The notes beneath the pieces are model-generated. The model worked only from the letters and a program-made list of their open reading frames with translations, was not told the DNA's origin and did not search any database. A stretch of 64,000 nt of DNA. Origin: CAWJTV01 sp963845695 (GTDB taxonomy: Bacteria; Planctomycetota; Planctomycetia; Isosphaerales; Isosphaeraceae). The position numbers and the translations under genes were made by a program. The stretch covers positions 248,001-312,000 of the forward strand of contig CAWJTQ010000020.1 of the NCBI GenBank assembly GCA_963845695.1, written 5' to 3'. Of this stretch, positions 60,745-64,000 are shown one piece after another (position 1 is the first letter of the stretch; every line of letters begins with the position of its first letter).

Positions 60745-61775
60745 CAGGGCGAGCGTGGCCCAGGAACTCGCCGCGCAGGTGATCGGCGTCAATAGTTTTG
60801 CGCTACCGGGCGAGCCATCGGGGGTCGATCGAGAAATCATCGGCCAACTGCCGTCGGGCTTTTGCGTGGCCACCAGGAAGTCAATCCCTCGCTGGATTTC
60901 GGGTCGTTCGGCCGTATCACCGGCGATCGACAAGGCATACAAGGTCTGGCCAGTGGCAAAGGCGTCGCTCTTCCGTTCCGGGACCGTCTGGCTCCAGCCA
61001 CCGTCGGCGCGTTGCAGTGCAAGCAACTCGTCGATCGCGGTTTGCATCGCTTTGCGCGACTTGGCGGAGCGGGCGCCCAACAGCACCTTCAGGACCTTGT
61101 CTTGATGGATGTCGGAGCGCTTTGCAGCGTCGAGCCAGGCGATCGCTCTCGACAGCACCGCGCGCTGCGATTCCGGCGCGTCGGGTCCCGTTGCCCCCTC
61201 GAGAGCCATGATGATCCAGGCGACGTCGGTGGTCTGGCTTTCGTTGATCGGCGGTCGCCTGAGAGTGGTAAAGAACTCCCACGAACCGTCGGGTTGCTGC
61301 TTCTTGACGATTTCCTCCGCGATCAGTTTCAGGCTTTGTTTTTGTCCCTCTGTGAGCGAGGGCAAAGACTGTGCGGCGATGGCGAGGAACGGCAGCCCCA
61401 TGTTCAGCCCTCGACCCTGTGGGCGCGGGTCGGGTGGATCCGCCGGATTGGGAAAGATCTTCGAGATCATCAACTTGTCCCGACTGCCCAGCAAGGACTC
61501 CATCGTTTCCGCCAGGAATTTCTTGCCGCTCGTGTACCCTTGCCGTTCGGCTTCGCTCAGCGCCCAAAGTGGCATCGGTACGTGATGGCAAGCGGCGCAT
61601 TGCGCGTGTTCAGCCAGGCGGTGCTTTCGGTCTGAAGGTATCCCATGGCACGATCGACCGCCTGCTGGACCTTCTGGGTTGTTGCGCGTGGAATCAAGGT
61701 CGGTTCATCGGCAAGAGCCGGCCGTGAAAGGTAAAGTCCCAAAAGAAACCACACTAACGAGGATACGCGAGCCAT
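60745..61775 (-). pseudogene. Exported prenyltransferase/squalene-cyclase-repeat protein with CxxCH, broken at both ends
   Basis: ATG 61775 with GAGGAG upstream starts a signal peptide ('RVSSLVWFLLGLYLSRPALA'). After 'AMGYLQTESTAWL' the frame must shift one base near 61610 to give 'EHAQCAACHHVPMPLWALSE', a cytochrome c-type CxxCH haem motif. Prenyltransferase/squalene-oxidase alpha/alpha repeats follow ('KKQQPDGSWEF', 'LLALQRADGGWSQT', 'FLVATQKPDGSWPM'). Homology ends at 'AASSWATLALARL', where IS701 sequence begins, and the open frame runs on into the next gene. A likely exported haem-bearing toroid protein of unknown role; inactive or truncated as given. Confidence 0.65.
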
Positions 61776-62137
61776 GGATCGATCTCCTCGCAAGAAAAAT
61801 GATCGGCGCGAGATAGTGAATTTACCGCGCCACCGCCGGGCCTGCCAGTGCCCGAGAAACTGTCCCATTCGTGACGGACGCTTACTGTCAGTGGCATCGT
61901 TCTCGTGACGAAGCGGGCAATCTGAGAGACGTCGGTCACCTCGACCAAGGCATCCGCCGGCGCTTGCGGTGCCGCGGATGCTTGCGGCTTCTTCCCGAAT
62001 CACTTCGCCATCTGCCGTCGGGTGGTTTGGCCTCGCCCGCTCGCCATTCAACAGGGGAGGGCAGCCGCCGCAAGAGCTTCGATGCCGCTCTACTTTCGTC
62101 ATCCTCGACCCGAGAATGGTTTCCGGCGTGGTAGCCG
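61776..62137. other. Gap between TPR gene and prenyltransferase-like gene
   Basis: No supported gene. On the minus strand it is the leader of the prenyltransferase-like gene. Several short open frames exist on both strands, none with a motif or binding site. Confidence 0.4.
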
Positions 62138-64000
62138 TCACTTCGCCGACGCCGGACCGGGGACCGCCCGATCGATCAGGGGCCGGAAATCGGGTCGGGA
62201 CCGGAGGGGTACGAAGCCGGGACTCTCCTTCAATTGCCGGCGGTCCACGTTGCCGGCGGCGACGGCCCGGCGGAGCTCGACCATGGCGCGATCGGGATCG
62301 GCCTTGACCCGGGAGGGGAGCGGGCCAGGACCGAAGGCACCGAACAGCTCGGCCGCTTCGGCCCAGAACCGGTCGTAGTCGGGCTCGCCTTGCGGGAACC
62401 GCCAGAGCGTGGCCACGCCGCGGACGTAGTAGTCGGACGCCTCGCCGACCTCGCCGCGCCGCCAGCAGGCCATCGCGAGGAAGAACCAGTCGCTGGCGTC
62501 CTTGCCCCGGTTCAGCAGGGCCGACCGGCGGAGGATCGTCACAGCTTCGTCCAGCAGGCCGGCGCGGTAGAGGGCGACCCCCAGGGTGTTCACGTTCGTC
62601 GGGAACCGGGATCCGAGTTCCACGGCCCGGCGGGCCATCGTCACGGCCTCGCGCGGATCGCGCGTTGTGTGTCCCGGGTACCCAACGAGCAGCCAGGCCA
62701 GGCTGTTGAGCGTTGAGGCGGAGTCGGGGCGATTCTTCAGGGCTTCGCGATAGGCGGCCTCGGCCTCGCCGAAACGACCGGAGTTCGCGAGACACCAACC
62801 GAGATTCGAGAGATGGCTCGCATCATCCGGGCAGAGCCGCACCGCCTCGCGCGCCTCGGAGAGGGCCTCCTCGAGCCGGCCCTTGGCCTTCAAGACACTG
62901 CTGAGATAGTGATGAGTCATCGCGTCATCGGGGGCGAAGCGCACGGCCCGGCGATAAAGCTCGAGTGCCTCGTCAGGCCGGCCCAGGTTCTCGACGACCG
63001 CTCCCATACCCAGCAGCGTAGACACGTCGTCGGGGTCCAGCCGGAGCGCCTCGCGGTAGGACACGGACGCCTCCCCGTAACGGCCGAACCAGTTCAGGGC
63101 GCCCCCCATTCCGGAGGGCGCCTGAGCGTCTCCGGGCCTGATCCGGGCCGCCTCGCGGTACATCGCGAGGGCGTCGTCGATCCGGTCCAGATCCAGGAAG
63201 GCCCCTCCGAGATTGATGTGAGCATAATAGTCGTTGGGCCGGGCGGCGATGGTTCGCTGGAGCACGGCGACGGCCTCGGTCAGCGTCCGGCGCGCCTTCC
63301 TCGGATCGTCCTCGGTCTTGCAGGGTGTCCCCCAGGCAGAAGAGATGCCGGCCGTTCCCGGGTCGGATCTTCACCAGGTCGAGGAAGACGGCGATGGCCT
63401 CCTCACTCTCGCCTCTCTTCTTCAAGGCGTGGGCGAGCTCGTGCGCCGTCTCCGGGCGGAGCATCCGCGCGGCGGTATAATAGCGGACGGCCTCATCCCG
63501 GCGCGAGCTTCTCGAGCGTTCGGGCCAGATCGTAATTGAGCCAGAGGTCGCCCGGATGGGCGCGGACTCCCCGGCGCAGGACCGACTCGGCCGCGGCCGG
63601 GGTTCCCACGTCGCCAAGGGCCTTGCCCAGCAGGTCGAAGCTGATCGGCGGTCGCGCCTCGGCCTCGACGGAGGCAGCCAGGGCGGTCAGGCGGGCGAGG
63701 CGGGCGGGGCGATCGGCGATCTCCAGGGCGTCGCGGAGTTGATCCCGCCACGGGTCGGTGTCGGCCGACCGGGCCGCAGTGGCCAGCCGCTTCGCGCCGG
63801 CCGCGTCTTTGAGGAGGTCGCGTCGCACGGCGGCCCAGTCGTCCAGCGCCATGGCCAGAGCGGTCGCGATCTCCGGGGGACGGGCCTTGATCCGACGGCC
63901 GGCCTTCTCGGGGGCCAGGGCGTCGGGGTCGATCCCGACCTCGCGGAACGCCTCGCGATAGGCGGCATCGGTGTTGTCGCCGAGCCGGTCGTCGGCCCTG
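62138..64000 (-). pseudogene. TPR-rich C-terminal part of a large protein (probably Ser/Thr kinase), two frameshifts, runs off the window
   Basis: At least eight TPR units, for example 'YAHINLGGAFLDLDRIDDAL', 'TLLGMGAVVENLGRPDEALE' and 'HLSNLGWCLANSGRFGEAEA', end at 62138 with 'RSRPDFRPLIDRAV'. Reading from the window edge, 'ALDDWAAVRRDLLKDAAGAK' is the linker typically found after the kinase domain in planctomycete kinase-TPR proteins. Frames change near 63500 ('LARTLEKLAP' to 'RDEAVRYYTAARMLRPETA') and near 63310 (to 'LTEAVAVLQRTIAARPND'). The kinase part, if present, lies beyond 64000. TPR arrays bind partner proteins. Confidence 0.7.

Noticed and set aside
59758..61575. 605-codon frame suggesting a prenyltransferase-membrane protein fusion
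   Set aside because: The second gene has its own start at 60486, an IS701 scrap lies at the junction, and the end is out of frame with the STN-like part. The fusion is an artefact of lost stops and frameshifts.

Overview
The window looks like a high-GC planctomycete chromosome, most probably from the Isosphaeraceae/Singulisphaera group. This rests on family content only: a pilin-like DUF1559 protein, many small DUF1573 proteins, three exported proteins with the planctomycete 'LExR-x-LLS' N-terminal motif, a kinase-ATPase-TPR giant, an ECF sigma factor, membrane proteins with an STN-like domain, and a prenyltransferase-like exported protein with a CxxCH motif. I recognised no rRNA, tRNA or CRISPR array.

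Layout. 0.4-13.9 kb: a duplicated cassette. Each copy has a minus-strand series (small Cys-rich exported protein plus two or three membrane-anchored DUF1573 proteins) divergent from a plus-strand gene for a double GT87 membrane glycosyltransferase. Both glycosyltransferase genes carry intergenic-type palindromic repeats inside the reading frame, and both are frameshifted. Between the copies lie a methyltransferase, a DUF1559 protein and a frameshifted secreted protein. 14-18.9 kb: a nest of mobile elements (IS1634-like remnant, IS630 with 30-bp inverted repeats, ISKra4 with 9-bp target repeats) that cut up a membrane-protein gene. 19-25 kb: an LEPR-type exported protein, infC with a probable AUC start, a VOC protein, a sugar-nucleotide epimerase and a PpiC foldase. 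25-29 kb: a frameshifted ADP-ribosylglycohydrolase, a repeat-rich gap, an AT-richer three-gene cassette, and IS and antitoxin remnants. 29-38 kb: DoxX, RdgC, YajQ, a DcuC-like transporter and a kinase-ATPase-TPR protein. 38-44 kb: an acetoacetate-decarboxylase-like gene beside two divergent, paralogous long FAD oxidoreductases. 44-49 kb: thrS with a PLP dehydratase, then a RelE-like/Shedu-like pair. 49-53.5 kb: a partly duplicated locus for a rifampicin-phosphotransferase-like enzyme. 53.7-64 kb: two LExRRLLS proteins, an ECF sigma factor, two STN-like membrane paralogs, a CxxCH prenyltransferase-repeat protein cut by an IS701 remnant, and the TPR end of a large protein that runs off the window.

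About a dozen otherwise convincing genes carry single-base frameshifts. Each is marked with the position where the frame must change. Either the assembly has indel errors or accessory genes here are decaying. The long core genes (thrS, infC, both FAD genes, the phosphotransferase) are open. I have described the repaired product and stated the break.

The best candidates for something undescribed are the duplicated Cys-rich/DUF1573/double-GT87 cassette, whose parts have diverged very unevenly, and the decarboxylase-like/twin flavoprotein cluster. The RelE-Shedu pair and the AT-richer trio are plausible defence or conflict modules.
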